In this document: piece by piece, positions 10,353-20,850 of the stretch
How the letters are laid out: every line of letters begins with the position of its first letter
Numbering within the stretch: the first letter of the stretch is position 1
NCBI GenBank assembly: GCA_014281115.1
Contig: JACONQ010000019.1
Span: 496,001-560,000, forward strand
Direction: 5' to 3'
Length of the DNA: 64,000 nucleotides
Origin: Laburnicola sp. R22_1
Lineage: Eukaryota > Ascomycota > Dothideomycetes > Pleosporales > Didymosphaeriaceae
The notes under the pieces: model-generated
Database searches by the model: none
What the model saw: only the letters and a program-made list of their open reading frames with translations
What the model was told of the DNA's origin: nothing
Made by a program: the position numbers and the translations under genes

Positions 10353-12532
10353 CTAACCCTGGTCAGCTGACTTCATCTCGCCACCGTTTCGATAAGCTTT
10401 CACAGCATTCTCAAAGAGTTCACGGCACGGCACCTTGCTGCCCAATCTAGCGCACAGTAAAAAGGCGCCGCTAAGTTTACGGTGGAGACTGTACGTCTCC
10501 TCGGGCGGCGGCGCTAGTCTCTCGCGCACCATCACCGGTATTAAGCTACGCACTCTATCCGTGATAGTCTGATCTTTGAAATCGTACATGTCGGGCCCCG
10601 AGGCCTGGAAAGGCTCCGCGAGAGTAAGTACGGACTGAATGTGCGCGTCGAGCATGGGCTTCGACTCTGCGCCAGTGAGGTAGCCGAGTTGGATGGAAAG
10701 GTCGCGGATGGTGGTGCGATCGTCTTTCGAGGCTGCGATGAGCACGTTGACATAGGGATCAACGAATTCATCGGGGTACTCGCGCGATGCACCAAAATCG
10801 AGGAGCTCGATCTTGTGGTCCCTTTCATTGTAAAGGAAGTTGGTCCAATTGGGATCAGTCTGCATGAACTTCAATTCGACGATCTCGCGCAAGCAAAGCC
10901 GTAAGATTTGAGTACCAATCCAGTCCCGTTTCTCCCGACTGAGAGTGGGCAACTTCGCGACACCAACACCGTGCACGAGTTCGGCGGTCAGTACTTGAGG
11001 ACCGCAGGCTTCGGGAAATGTTTTCGGGACTTTGAAAACGTTGGTGTCATCGGCGAGAGCGGAGCGAAAGCGCTCCTGCCATTCGGCTTCGCGGACATAG
11101 TCACATTCCCAAGCCAGTTCTGTGCGGGCATTGGCGATGGTCCTGTCTAGGAAAAGACCTTTCGGTAGAAGGCGCGACGCGGTAAGGAGGATAGAAAGGT
11201 TGTTCAGATCGGAGTCAATGGAGTCGGCCACGCCAGGATACTGGACTTTGACGGCTACAGTCTGCTTTGTAGACCGTAAGACAGCCTTGTGTACCTGACC
11301 AATGGACGCTGCAGCAATAGGTTTATCGTCGAAGCTATCAAACAGATCTCGCCAGCCGTTTCCAAGGTTGTTAGCGAGGACCTTGTTGCGTTGTGAAGCC
11401 GGCATGTAGTCTGCGCTGTCTTGGACGCGTTGCAAGACCTGGTGTATGGCGGGTGGTAACATCTTAGCATCTATTCATGGTCAGATATGGCGCAGGAAGG
11501 GAGTGATGCAAGCTCACCCTGGAAGCTGATAATCTGGCCCAGCTTGAGGGCAGCGCCTCGCATACGCGAAAGCTTCGCGACCAGTATCTCGAGGTTGCCC
11601 GGACTCAGCATCAAAGAGCCTCCAGACGCTGCTGCGGTGCCTGTGGCGCGTCGAAGACTCTCACCGACAGCACCAAACGCCATGCTAGTCCCCAGGCCCG
11701 CATACTGCCATAGACGGCCAAAGCGCGACGACGGCACCCGTGATTCTCGTAACTCGTACGGTGTTTTTTGCGGCTCAGTACCCGCCCCGTTGGATGCAAA
11801 GTCGTGCATGACCTCGTCGGCCGTGTCAGGCTGCGCTTGTGGCTCCGCGTGGTCTACTGGATTCTTCGCAACACTGTGTAGGGCGGGACGTGGCTTCTGC
11901 TGGAGCGTGTGGCTCCCAAGCATGTCTGCGACGCGCTTGGTGCGGAAAACGTCTGTATTGATGGCTGGCGGGGAGCCATTCTGCGCTGGTATAGTAGTCG
12001 GCTGGACCATGTGCTCTCTCGGGACGTGGGCCGGGGCGGCATGGTGGATGTGCTGGTTCAAGGGCGCGGCATGGTGGATGTGCTGGTTCAAGGGCGCGTC
12101 ATGGTGGATGTGCTGGTCCAACGGCGCGTCATGGTGAATATGCTGGTTCAAGGGCGCGGTATCATGGTGGATGTGCTGGTCCAACGGCGCGCCCTCGATG
12201 TGGACGTCGCTCGCCTGTGCAGTCTGGGAATGCAATGGCGATGGCGACGGTGACGGTGATCCTGCCCGGGTAGGTGGTGGTGCTTCCGACGGGGACCTCG
12301 GGGAGGCTTCCCGTTCCTGGTGCTGGCGAGACTCGTTCAGCCGCTGGGCAAGCACGCGCGCGGCCTCGAGCGTCAGCGTCACGCGGTCTGTCTGGCTCCG
12401 GGCGGCCTTTGCGAGCGTCGACGTCTCGCCGAAGACGTGGAGCTGCTGCGAGCGGAGCTGGAGGTGCTGCCGCGCAATCGACGTCGCGGCGTGGAGCAGC
12501 TTGGCGGCGTCGAGGAGCCGTCGGCCTGCCAT
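10353..12532 (-). CDS. COQ8: COQ8/ABC1 (UbiB-family) atypical kinase, two exons
   Basis: COQ8 is a mitochondrial matrix atypical kinase/ATPase needed for coenzyme Q biosynthesis. Exons 12532-11518 and 11470-10353 are joined across a 47-nt intron (GTGAGC donor, CTGAC branch, TAG acceptor), giving about 710 aa. Family motifs appear in order: KLGQ in ALKLGQIISFQ, the Ala-rich loop AAASIGQVH, the lysine strand TVAVKVQYPG, ELAWECDY, DPNWTNFLYN and the LLDFGAS loop. The intron splits the KxGQ helix. The start at 12532 (MAGRRLLDAAKLLHAATSIA) gives a plausible mitochondrial presequence; the open frame extends upstream, but that part looks non-coding. A His-rich decapeptide tandem repeat lies in the N-terminal half. 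Confidence 0.93.
12039..12191 (-). repeat. 30-bp coding tandem repeat within COQ8
   Basis: Five head-to-tail copies of a 30-bp unit (the last 33 bp) encode an APLNQHIHHD/A decapeptide on the minus strand. The units differ at a few bases (ggttcaaggg versus ggtccaacgg). They lie between the presequence and the kinase domain, in a region expected to be disordered. Confidence 0.85.
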
Positions 12533-12880
12533 TGAGGGGCGTGGAATGGCTACCGCATCCGGAGACGCATCGCAGAGCGCAACAAGCACTCGACCATCAA
12601 CGCGGTGGACGTGACGTGACGGACGTGACTCGCAAGAGTCCACTTCAGGCTGGGTGCCAGTGCTGGCGGGAAAAGTGCTTGTTCGCACCAAGCTCGACCG
12701 GACGTGGGGCTTGATTGGCCCGCTCCGGCGTCTCTGTCCCCACTTCCCTTCACTCGTTGCCGACAGACGATACCTAGAACCCCCATTTACAAGGTATTCC
12801 GAATCGCATAACACACCGACGCACAGGCTTGTCGACGCCAAGGCAGTGTCCAGAGCGCATGCTCTGCGTCAACAGCCGCC

Positions 12881-14026
12881 ATGAAGCTTGCGTTGCTCCA
12901 GTTCGCCCCGGATGTGGGTACCGTGCAAGAGAACATCAAAAGAGCAGACCACCTCTTGCGAACGAGGAAGATACCCGTGGATCTGGACTGGTTAATATTG
13001 CCCGAAATGGCCTTCTCAGGTGAGCATGTCATTTTCACCACCTGGCTGTAACCAGCACCAAAATCTCAACGTTGCTCAACATCCCGCGAGCCTACCTAGG
13101 TACATATATATATGCACATGCATGCTATCGTCCTTCTGCACCAAATTATACCCACTGTCGTGTCCATGGTCGAGAGAGCATTGGGATTCAGCAAAAGCTC
13201 ATGTTCTTCAGGTTATAACTTCCATTCTCTTGCAGAGATCCAACCCTACCTCGAGCCTACAGCAGCAGGGGTATCGACCCAATGGGCCATCCAAGTAGCA
13301 AAACACTACAACTGCCATGTCACAGTTGGCTACCCCGAAACCACCGCCGACTCACCACCGGTAAATTGTAAAAGCCCTCCTCTCTTCTCTCCATCACAGT
13401 GTACTGAGTCATTAGACAACTCAACCGTGACCATCTCTCCCACGGGCGAAATACTGTACAACTACCGCAAATCCTTCCTCTACTACACAGATGAAACTTG
13501 GGCCTCTGAGCCTCCAACTCGTTTCTCGACCACCAACCTGGGCACTCTCGGTGCCGTCACCCTGGGCATCTGCATGGACATCAACCCCCACCGCTTCCTC
13601 GCCCCTTGGGAAGATTATGAGTTCGCCACTGCAGCACTCAGCCACTCTTCCTCGGTCCCTGACACACAATCTCCCTCTCCCGCCCCGAACCCACTAATCT
13701 GTGTCTCCATGGCCTGGCTCTGCCACCTCACCCCCACGGAACTAATGCAAGAACCCACTGCCCCGGACGTCGCTACCGTAGCATATTGGGTAGAGCGCTT
13801 CCAACCTATTGTGGAGCGGAGCAAGGACGTGAAGGGGGTGTGGCATGTAGTCATGGCGAACCGGTGTGGGGTGGAGAAGACCGTTTGTTATGCGGGGAGT
13901 AGTACGGTGATTAGAATAGAAGGGGGTGCTGTGAGTCTGTTTGAGACGTGTGGCAAGAGCGAGGAGAGATGCCTGGTGGTGGATTTGAGTGAAAGGCCCA
14001 AGTATCAGGTTAGGAGTGGGCGGTAG
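12881..14026 (+). CDS. NTA1: Nitrilase-family N-terminal amidase, two exons
   Basis: Nta1 deamidates N-terminal Asn/Gln, feeding proteins into the Arg/N-degron pathway. Exon 1 (12881-13019) encodes the nitrilase start (MKLALLQFAPDVGTVQENI) and the catalytic glutamate in LILPEMAFSG. A 192-nt intron (GTGAGC at 13020, CAG at 13211) joins to YNFHSLAEIQPYLEPTAAG. The catalytic lysine is in NYRKSFLYYTDETW and the nucleophilic cysteine in LGICMDINPHRF. The protein is about 317 aa. The segment from about 13360 to 13400, between VGYPE and NSTVTIS, is longer than usual and starts with GTAAAT and ends with CACAG in frame (39 nt); it may be a small intron or a lineage insertion. The gene is divergent from COQ8. 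Confidence 0.88.
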
Positions 14027-14578
14027 CGCCGTGAGAGAGGGCTTCCTGCAGTGTGATGACCACCCTCGGTATGCGTCCTGGGTTGTCTGGTTGGCGTGTA
14101 CACCAGGAGGCATGCAAAATCAGCAACCACCGCGGTCTCTCCGCAAGAGCTCTGTCTTCCAACGTTACACGCGCAGACGATACATTATGCGTGCTGTCTG
14201 CCGTTGGCACTGTGCAGCTAGCGATGCACAGCAAAACATGCATTGGTGGGCGCAAGCTAACGCTTCAATGTGCAATGCCCGCCCACCTACATCATCGGTG
14301 CACGTCGTCGTTCGGATCAGCAAGGGATTTATTCATATGCACTGCCTAGCCCCTAATTTTCGAACCCATAGCGCCAGAGTGAGTGTTTGGTATACATATC
14401 CGCACTCCTCGAATCATGAACTGCATTCTTCATCCTCATCCATCTTCACCCCGCTGTTTGACCACCTAATCGCCAGTCATCGCGAGAATACCGTTCTCCC
14501 TCGCTCGCTGGTTGGACGTGGAAATATGGGAGGTTGACAATCGTGAGAAGACAAGTGGAGGTCTCGTGGGCGAGGCGT
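14027..14578. other. Convergent 3' region between NTA1 and the eL39 gene
   Basis: This 550-bp interval lies between two converging genes. Open frames here on both strands have no recognisable motif and are probably chance. No repeat was recognised. Confidence 0.5.
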
Positions 14579-14856
14579 CTAGATGCCGATGCGGGTCTTG
14601 CGCCAGTGTCGCCTCTTGGCGTTGTAGCTATAAAGTCGTCAGTACACCGTCCCCGTTCGAATTGCATTTTCCAGGTCGGTATGAGTGATAGCGCCGTACC
14701 GGATGGTGTTGCCCGTTCGCAGACGGATCCACTGGGGAATCGGGCGGTTCTGCTTCTGAGCTTTGGCAAGCTTTTGCTTGGTGCGGAAGGACTTGTGGCT
14801 CTGTAGACATTAGCAAGGTGATAATTCCGAGGGAGGACGACGGGATGTACCGGCAT
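14579..14856 (-). CDS. RPL39: Ribosomal protein eL39, three tiny exons
   Basis: eL39 lines the exit tunnel of the large ribosomal subunit. The exons are 14856-14851 (Met-Pro only), 14800-14700 and 14627-14579, giving exactly 51 residues, the family length. The sequence is diagnostic: [35 protein letters not shown] and [14 protein letters not shown]. Intron 1 (14850-14801, 50 nt) has a GTACAT donor and a GCTAATG branch before CTACAG; intron 2 (14699-14628, 72 nt) has a GTACGG donor and a CTGAC branch. A split after Met-Pro is common in fungal RPL39 genes. Long open frames overlapping it in other phases are shadows. Confidence 0.95.
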
Positions 14857-15048
14857 CGTGACGATTTGTCGGGGGTGTCGAGATGTCGAGAGTCGTGGTG
14901 GGAGTCGTGCGGCTTTGGGTCGAGCTGCACTGGCGATTATTTCGGCTCGCTTGCGAGTGTGCGCCAAGACGTCTATTGCGGTTAGCGCATCACGGCACGT
15001 GTCGAAGTGCACTCCACCCCTCTCCACGAGCTTAGCCAGGTAAACGAA
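14857..15048. promoter_or_regulatory. Divergent promoter region of the eL39 gene and the pseudogene
   Basis: This 190-bp interval lies upstream of the eL39 gene on the minus strand and of the broken transcription-factor-like gene on the plus strand. No specific motif could be assigned. The placement is inferred only from the two start codons. Confidence 0.35.
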
Positions 15049-18000
15049 ATGTTTGAATCCGTAACATTCAGTCACCCGCAAGAGAAGCGCGACATCGAGC
15101 GACACAAGCGCATACGACAGCACGCCATCCGCAATGGGATCCAGAACAAGCGCGCAAAGAAAAGGCAAAGCGGAATGAGAACTTCGTGGCTGTAGATATA
15201 GATCCACAAACAGGGACGCCAAAGACGAACATACGCACAAGAAACGCGTTTATAATTTCGAGGCCAGTGTCAGATAATCTATTGGATCCATTTAATTCTC
15301 TACCGGGCGATGGCGAACGCTTATGTGCTTTAATGGCACACAGTCAGTGCTTTACCTATTTAGTTACCAATGATTGACACTGATGTTTGGTTACAAAGTG
15401 CACGACATGCCGGGGAACCTGTTTTTTGTGTCGAGGACGCTGGTCGAGTCTTCTTTGAAGGCATAGACACGGTGTTTCGAGGCGTCTTGTCGGATCCTTC
15501 GTTGTTCCACGTGTTGTCACTCACGTTAGCATTGGCGGCTAACGGTAATGTTTCTCATGTAGAATGCTTGACGCAGCGCGGAGCGACGCTCTACAATCTG
15601 AGGCACCGTATGTCGGATCCGCAATGGGTGCCATCGGTCTCGACCCTAACAGCGATGCTGTTGATTATTGGATACGAGGTAATCACTTTTCTATGTAGCT
15701 TTGAGCTCATGAAGCTGACCGACGTTCTAGTATCGGGTTGATGGGTCTGATGCAAATAGCATCGCTTTGCACATACGCGCAGTGCAAGATGTTCTTGACC
15801 TTACCTAGACCGCGAATATTCCCATCTCAAATGCGATTAGACGAGCCCTTTTTTGGCAAGATCTGTACGGAGGTGCCTTTCAAAAGTCCTTGCCCACCTT
15901 GGCGAGCAGGGGTCTGCGCCATATTCTTAATTTGGATATATATCCGATTACCTAAGTCTATGGAGATTCCTGCCCTCCTTATACTCGTTACCTCCTTCTA
16001 CCTTAATGATCTTTTTGATATGAACAGGAATACGCTCAATCCAAGCCTGGATCTTCTCCTGAGGTAGATCTTGCCAGCACTGCTCCCAAGCACGGACAGC
16101 CTCTGCTCTGCTCTTTGGTGCACCTTTCTTTGTAGTAGCTCTCTTCATCCATGGCCAGCAAGGTTCAATAGCGTTCAAATCAGGTGAATTACCACACCAA
16201 AGCAGCTTCGCAATATCATAGATGCTATACATGTAGCTCTGGACGTGATGATTGTGAGAAGGCGCCTTATCTTCTTGTACAACTGTTCCTAGCCGCTCTG
16301 CTTTGCACTCCTTAGCAAAGGGTATAAGTTTTAGAAGTAGGACAAACGTCTGGTATCAATACCAGTCAATACCTAATCCTCTGCCCCAGCTGACCTTTCC
16401 AGTCTTCTTGTTCCACGTCCATTAAGGTTGTCGTCCAGGCTTATTACGTAGAGCAAGGCGACGCATTCCATTTTCAAGCTCCCATTGTGCCTTCATAATA
16501 GGCTCTAGCTCCTAGTTAAGCTCCTCAATTCGAGCAGCAGTAGCCTCCTTCTCTTTCTTTGTTTCTGGCGTCCAGCAGTAACAGGGCCCCTTCTTATTAT
16601 ATAAAAAGCACCCCCAGAACATGAACTCAGAGTAGCCCTTCCACCTCTCACGGATACAACTTCGAACAAATGCCTTATCAGCCTTCCGCCATATTCTATA
16701 TCCTCCACGCCTATAGAGGAGAACCACAGACGTTTCATCAGACCAGATAACATTCTTCCAATCCTCAATCGTCCAGTGTTCATGCTAAAGGCACCAGTTA
16801 TACCGAGCCTCCTTTATCTTCTTCGTCAACCCAGGTTTCCTCGTCGGCTTTGTCTTCTTAAAGCCTGCCTTCCTTAGGATGCGCCAGACAGTTGTAGCGG
16901 AGATGTTGAATCCTTCTTGGCTAAGCGCGCCAGCAACGTCAGCGCAAGACTTCTCTCATCCATAGCGGTTAGTGCGTACGCTGTTAACTACTTTCTGTGC
17001 AACATCATCCTGCTTTAAGGGCCTCCCAGAGCGATGGCCATCTTCAAGGTATTTATCCATAAGCTTAAGTGGCCGCTGGCATAGATCAAAGCGTCGTTCA
17101 ATTGCTCGCGCAAATATTAAGTTAATCATCCGCTTTAGAATCCCTGTTAGACCAGTGATCTCGTCATTAGGCTTTCCAGTAGCCTTGAGAGTGATTATTA
17201 AAGCCCTTGTAGCAATATTGTGAGGAGCCATCGCAAAGACAGTATTGATTAGAGAGCAAATAGTATAGAGGGGTTGTGAGGTTAGAAGCAAAGGCCACGT
17301 AGGCTCGGAGATGCTTCCTAATTAAGAATGTGGCGTATACCCCTGCTCGCCAAGGTGGGCAAGGACTTTTGAAAGGCACCTCTGTATTCCTGTCTCTTCG
17401 TCGGCACGACTCAATTGCTCTCACATGACGACTACGAAACGCTCGGCTGTCATGAGGACCTCTCATCATCCCAAGGGCACTTTTTGCCTTTAGGATTCGA
17501 GATAGCAATGTCTAGTTTCCCCGTCGAATTCGCTGAAATTCTTCGCGATCTGAACGCGCTTTGCGCCGTTATTGACGTTCACTACAACTCTGGTGATCTA
17601 TCCATCGCGGAGTATCCCATCGACAATTTCCAGTACAGAATAGAGTCTCGATTGGTAGATTTGCTAAGCTAAAAGAGACGTTCTGGAGCGGAAGACCATA
17701 TCTTCGAAGCGTGCATCTTTGCGGCTTTTCTCTGCACATACAAGCTGTCGACTGGCATATGGGAGGGCTGTTTCACTCCGGAGTATTGCGCTACGCAAGT
17801 CATGAGCCTACTATCGAAGGCGAAAGATGATACAAGATGGAAGCAGGACGGATACGCAGAGTTGCTGCTGTGGCTTTTGTTCATAAGTGGAGCCATGGCC
17901 CAGCGACATCGGATCCAATTGCGGGCTATCAAGATGATTTGCAACGGTTGTTACGGCTTCCTGGAAGGGATGCATGATCAGTGGGAGTCGCTTGAGGGTG

Positions 18001-18131
18001 TGTTAACAAGGTTTATCTGGTGGAGTCATGTGATGAAGCGGAAATCGTGGGGATTTTGGCAAGAGGTGCATTCGCCACGATGGAAGAGGTGTCTGAACGA
18101 GCGAGACACGATCATTATGCACGCAGCGTAA
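15049..18131 (+). pseudogene. Fungal-specific transcription-factor-domain-like gene, broken and split by a transposon
   Basis: Joined in order, the frames resemble the fungal proteins with a C-terminal transcription-factor domain and no zinc cluster: MFESVTFSHPQEKRDIERH, a NENFVAVDIDPQTGTPK block, LFHVLSLTLALAANG, and ALFWQDLYSCLFVG. Defects, in order, are a one-base loss near 15157, a second frameshift near 15360-15376, TAG at 15806, a 1.5-kb Tc1/mariner insertion at 15868-17384 within the ALFWQDL-Y block, and TAA at 17670. The frame runs on to 18131 (ending IIMHAA). A 52-nt intron (15679-15730, CTGAC branch) is still recognisable. Both nonsense codons are what C-to-T change of CAG/CAA would give. 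The family name rests on remembered domain patterns and is moderately sure; inactivation is clear. Confidence 0.75.
15868..17384 (-). mobile_element. Degenerate Tc1/mariner transposon with ~65-bp inverted repeats
   Basis: A 1517-bp insert is flanked by TA at 15866-15867 and 17385-17386. The terminal inverted repeats begin CGGAGGTGCC and CAGAGGTGCC and stay nearly identical for about 65 bp. Transposase fragments lie on the minus strand in several frames: an N-terminal helix-turn-helix part from ATG 17231 (MAPHNIATRALIITLKATGK), a middle part near 16727-16512 (WKGYSEFMFWGCFLYNKKGP) and a C-terminal DDE part near 16232-15948 (NSPDLNAIEPCWPWMK). Frameshifts and stops make it non-autonomous. Removing the insert and one TA restores the host reading frame exactly. 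Confidence 0.9.
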
Positions 18132-18369
18132 CACGTGTAGTCAGGTGATGCTTGGGTTCCAAGGTCGTGGAAGCATCACCTCAAGGGCTGGTTGAAGGGC
18201 GTACGCGAGGCAAAAGGGCGGGCGGATCCTTCGTTTCTGTTTTTCGGTACGCTTAGCAGCAATATGCTCAGCGGTACAAATATTGAATAGCAGGCAATCC
18301 TCTGGTGTAGCATTTACGCAAACATCACTCCGTCTTGAATACACTCGGCTGTCAGATAAGAAGTTTGAC

Positions 18370-19054
18370 ATGGCGATTGTTGCTCGAGAAGCATCAGACG
18401 CAGATATACCGCGCGCATGCGAGATCGAATTCGCGGCATACGGTCCAGCCAATCCAGTCCTCTTTCCGGGTCCGTTCTCCCCAGATGCACGCACGGGGAG
18501 GGCTGATCAAATCATTGCGATGCGAAATCACGATGCCACAGCCCGACTCCTTAAAGCCGTGGACGAAGAAACGGGCGAGCAAATTGCCTTCGCGAAGTGG
18601 CACATGTACGAAACGCCCGAGGCAGTTGCTTCTGCGCCAACACGGCCTATACCAGCGGGACCGGGAGTCAACAAGGAAGCCTGTGCAGCCTTCTTCGGCG
18701 GGCTCGTACGCAAGAAGCAAGAAATCATGGGGACCAGCCCTCATCTGTGTATGTTCGTGAGTGACGTGCAACTGCTGCGAGTTAACAAACGCAGATCTGC
18801 ACATGCTGCATACAGATCCGGGGCACCAGAGACGGGGCGCAGCAAGTGCGCTGTTGAGGTGGGGTACGCAAAGGGCTGACGAGCTCGGTCTGCCGATTTA
18901 TCTTGAATCGAGTGCCGGGGCCCATCGCTTATATAGGAGCCATGGCTTCGAGGACGTGGAAATAATTGACGTCGGTTTAGAACCGTTCGGCGGGGGAGAT
19001 GCGAAGCACAGTGCGTCTCTGATGGTTCGTCAGCCCGCGAAGCCGCCAGTCTGA
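18370..19054 (+). CDS. GNAT-family N-acetyltransferase, two exons
   Basis: Exons 18370-18748 and 18795-19054 are joined by a 46-nt intron (GTATGT donor, TTAAC branch, GCAG acceptor), giving about 212 aa. The N-terminus (MAIVAREASDADIPRACEIE) is the beta1-alpha1 start of fungal GNAT proteins. Exon 2 encodes the acetyl-CoA-binding motif (LHMLHTDPGHQRRGAASALL) followed by YLESSAGAHRLYRSHGFED. Substrate cannot be inferred. A second donor-like GTGAGT at 18757 would put exon 2 out of frame, so the GTATGT at 18749 is preferred. The gene lies just downstream of the broken transcription-factor-like gene. Confidence 0.88.
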
Positions 19055-19775
19055 TGAGGGTACAGTGTAGGGCTTCTTGCAAGAAGCACTGGAGACACAA
19101 GAGATGCGAAGAGAGCGTGGCGGGATGGTGAGATGGTGGGATGAAGGAGGCTGGGAAGTACTGCATACCAGTCGTAGTTAGTTGCTGACATTCCTAAATG
19201 CAAAACCTTCGGAGGAGTCTTGTCTCAAGGCTCGCCAATCTCCGGCAGCGCACACGTCTCCGCTCAGCTTCCACTCACCAGTTCCCCCGCTCCCGTACAT
19301 AGATCCCCCCCGGTGCTTCCGCGATGCGCGGAGGTAAACCGAGGTGTCCTTCTACCCGTCACGTCGCGTTGCACGACACGCCCGACCACGTCGGATGCTG
19401 CGATGGGCATGAAGGGACAGGAGCGAAGCCAAGCCTAGCTGCACACTGTTAACCGATAGGAATTGGCTTCTAGCCTTGTACCATGGCCTAGTGGTCACTG
19501 TTCAGCCTTGTCGGCCGGGCATCCACTGCAGTACGGACATCCGACTGCAGCCCTGCCATGATCCCAGTCGCAAATCTTCACGGCATCCTTCCCCAACATA
19601 GACATGAACGCGACTGTGCTGACCGCAGCCGTCCGTTTCGCGCAACAGGGCAAGCCATTCTGCTTTGAACCCCAGTGCTCTTCATACATAAACATGTCTT
19701 CGCAGAGGAAAGGGGACCACACTCGTTTCCGTTCGCAACACTTCCCAAGGTTCATACCGAGCACTATCAGACATC
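19055..19775. other. Intergenic region upstream of the RTA1-like gene
   Basis: This 720-bp interval has mixed composition. The open frames on both strands overlap and lack motifs. It holds the 3' flank of the GNAT gene and the presumed promoter of the RTA1-like gene. No repeat was recognised. Confidence 0.45.
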
Positions 19776-20850
19776 ATGGACGCCATGGACATCATCAGTC
19801 TTGTTGCTCGAAATGTCGACAAGAATGCTATCGACCCGAACAATGTCAACGTAACCATCACTGACATGAAACACTACGAGCCTGTTGTGTGTCGTGTAGA
19901 AATGGCCATCATAAGGTACGCGCCTACCTTTGCTGGAAACACCATCTACGCCGTCTGCTTCATCCTCCTGCTCCTGACTCAACTGTATTTTGGCATTCGC
20001 AAGAAGACCTGGACGTATATGAGCGCCGTCTGCCTAGGGATCATCGGCGAGATTGTTGGATACGTCGGTCGCTTGATGCTCCATCAGAACAACTGTGACT
20101 TCAACAACTTCCTCGTGTGAGCAGCTGCATTGGAAAACCTCACTCAGAATTCCGTTAATCAAGCTCAGAAACTTGGTACCCCTCACGATCGCGCCTGCGC
20201 TACTTACGGCCGGCATCTACCTCTGCCTTAGTCGCATCATCGTCGTCGTTGGTGCTGACTACTCTCCTTTAAAGCCAAAGATGTACACCTATGTCTTCAT
20301 CGGTTGTGACTTGGTTTCCCTGATCCTTCAGGCTGCCGGTGGCGCCATGGCCTCCATGGCTAAGGGGGGCAAAGACTCAGAGCTCGGTGTCAATATTATG
20401 ATTGCAGGTCTATGTTCCCAGATCGTCTCCATGACCATCTTCTTTATACTCTGGGGAGATTTTGCTCTACGAGTCCGCAAGGCCAAGAATGCTGGTAACA
20501 TCCAGGGCAAGCAACCTCCGCTCTATGAGGCTCTCCGGGCCGACCGTACCTTCCATTGGTTCCAATGGAGTCTCTTTGTCGCCACGGTTCTCATCTTCAT
20601 CCGATGCGTGTACCGCGTTGCCGAGCTCTGGGACGGCTTCACCAACCTTCTGGCCAACGATGAAGTCACATTCATGATCTTTGAGGGCCCTATGATCATT
20701 TCCGCCGTTACGCTCATGACTGCGTTCCACCCGGGCCGCGTTTTTGACGACCTTTGGATTGCCGCGGGCAAGGGCTTTCGTCATACGAGACATGGCGATA
20801 CTGGCTCTACTGGCTCTACTGATAAGTTTCCTGTAAATGATTGGGCATAG
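19776..20850 (+). CDS. RTA1-like seven-transmembrane protein, two exons
   Basis: Exons 19776-20116 and 20169-20850 are joined by a 52-nt intron (GTGAGC donor, CTCAG acceptor), giving about 340 aa. Family landmarks include YAPTFAGNTIYAVCFILLLL, GIIGEIVGYVGRLML, LTIAPALLTAGIYLCLSRII, YTYVFIGCDLVSLILQAAGG and FIRCVYRVAELWDGF, with several hydrophobic spans consistent with seven transmembrane helices. Yeast relatives (RTA1, RSB1) are linked to resistance to toxic lipids and to export or translocation of sphingoid bases; the substrate here is unknown. The start at 19776 (MDAMDIISLVAR) is the first credible ATG. Confidence 0.9.

Noticed and set aside
14446..15240. 264-codon minus-strand open frame
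   Set aside because: It overlaps the eL39 gene in another phase; the eL39 exons match the family exactly, so this frame is a shadow.
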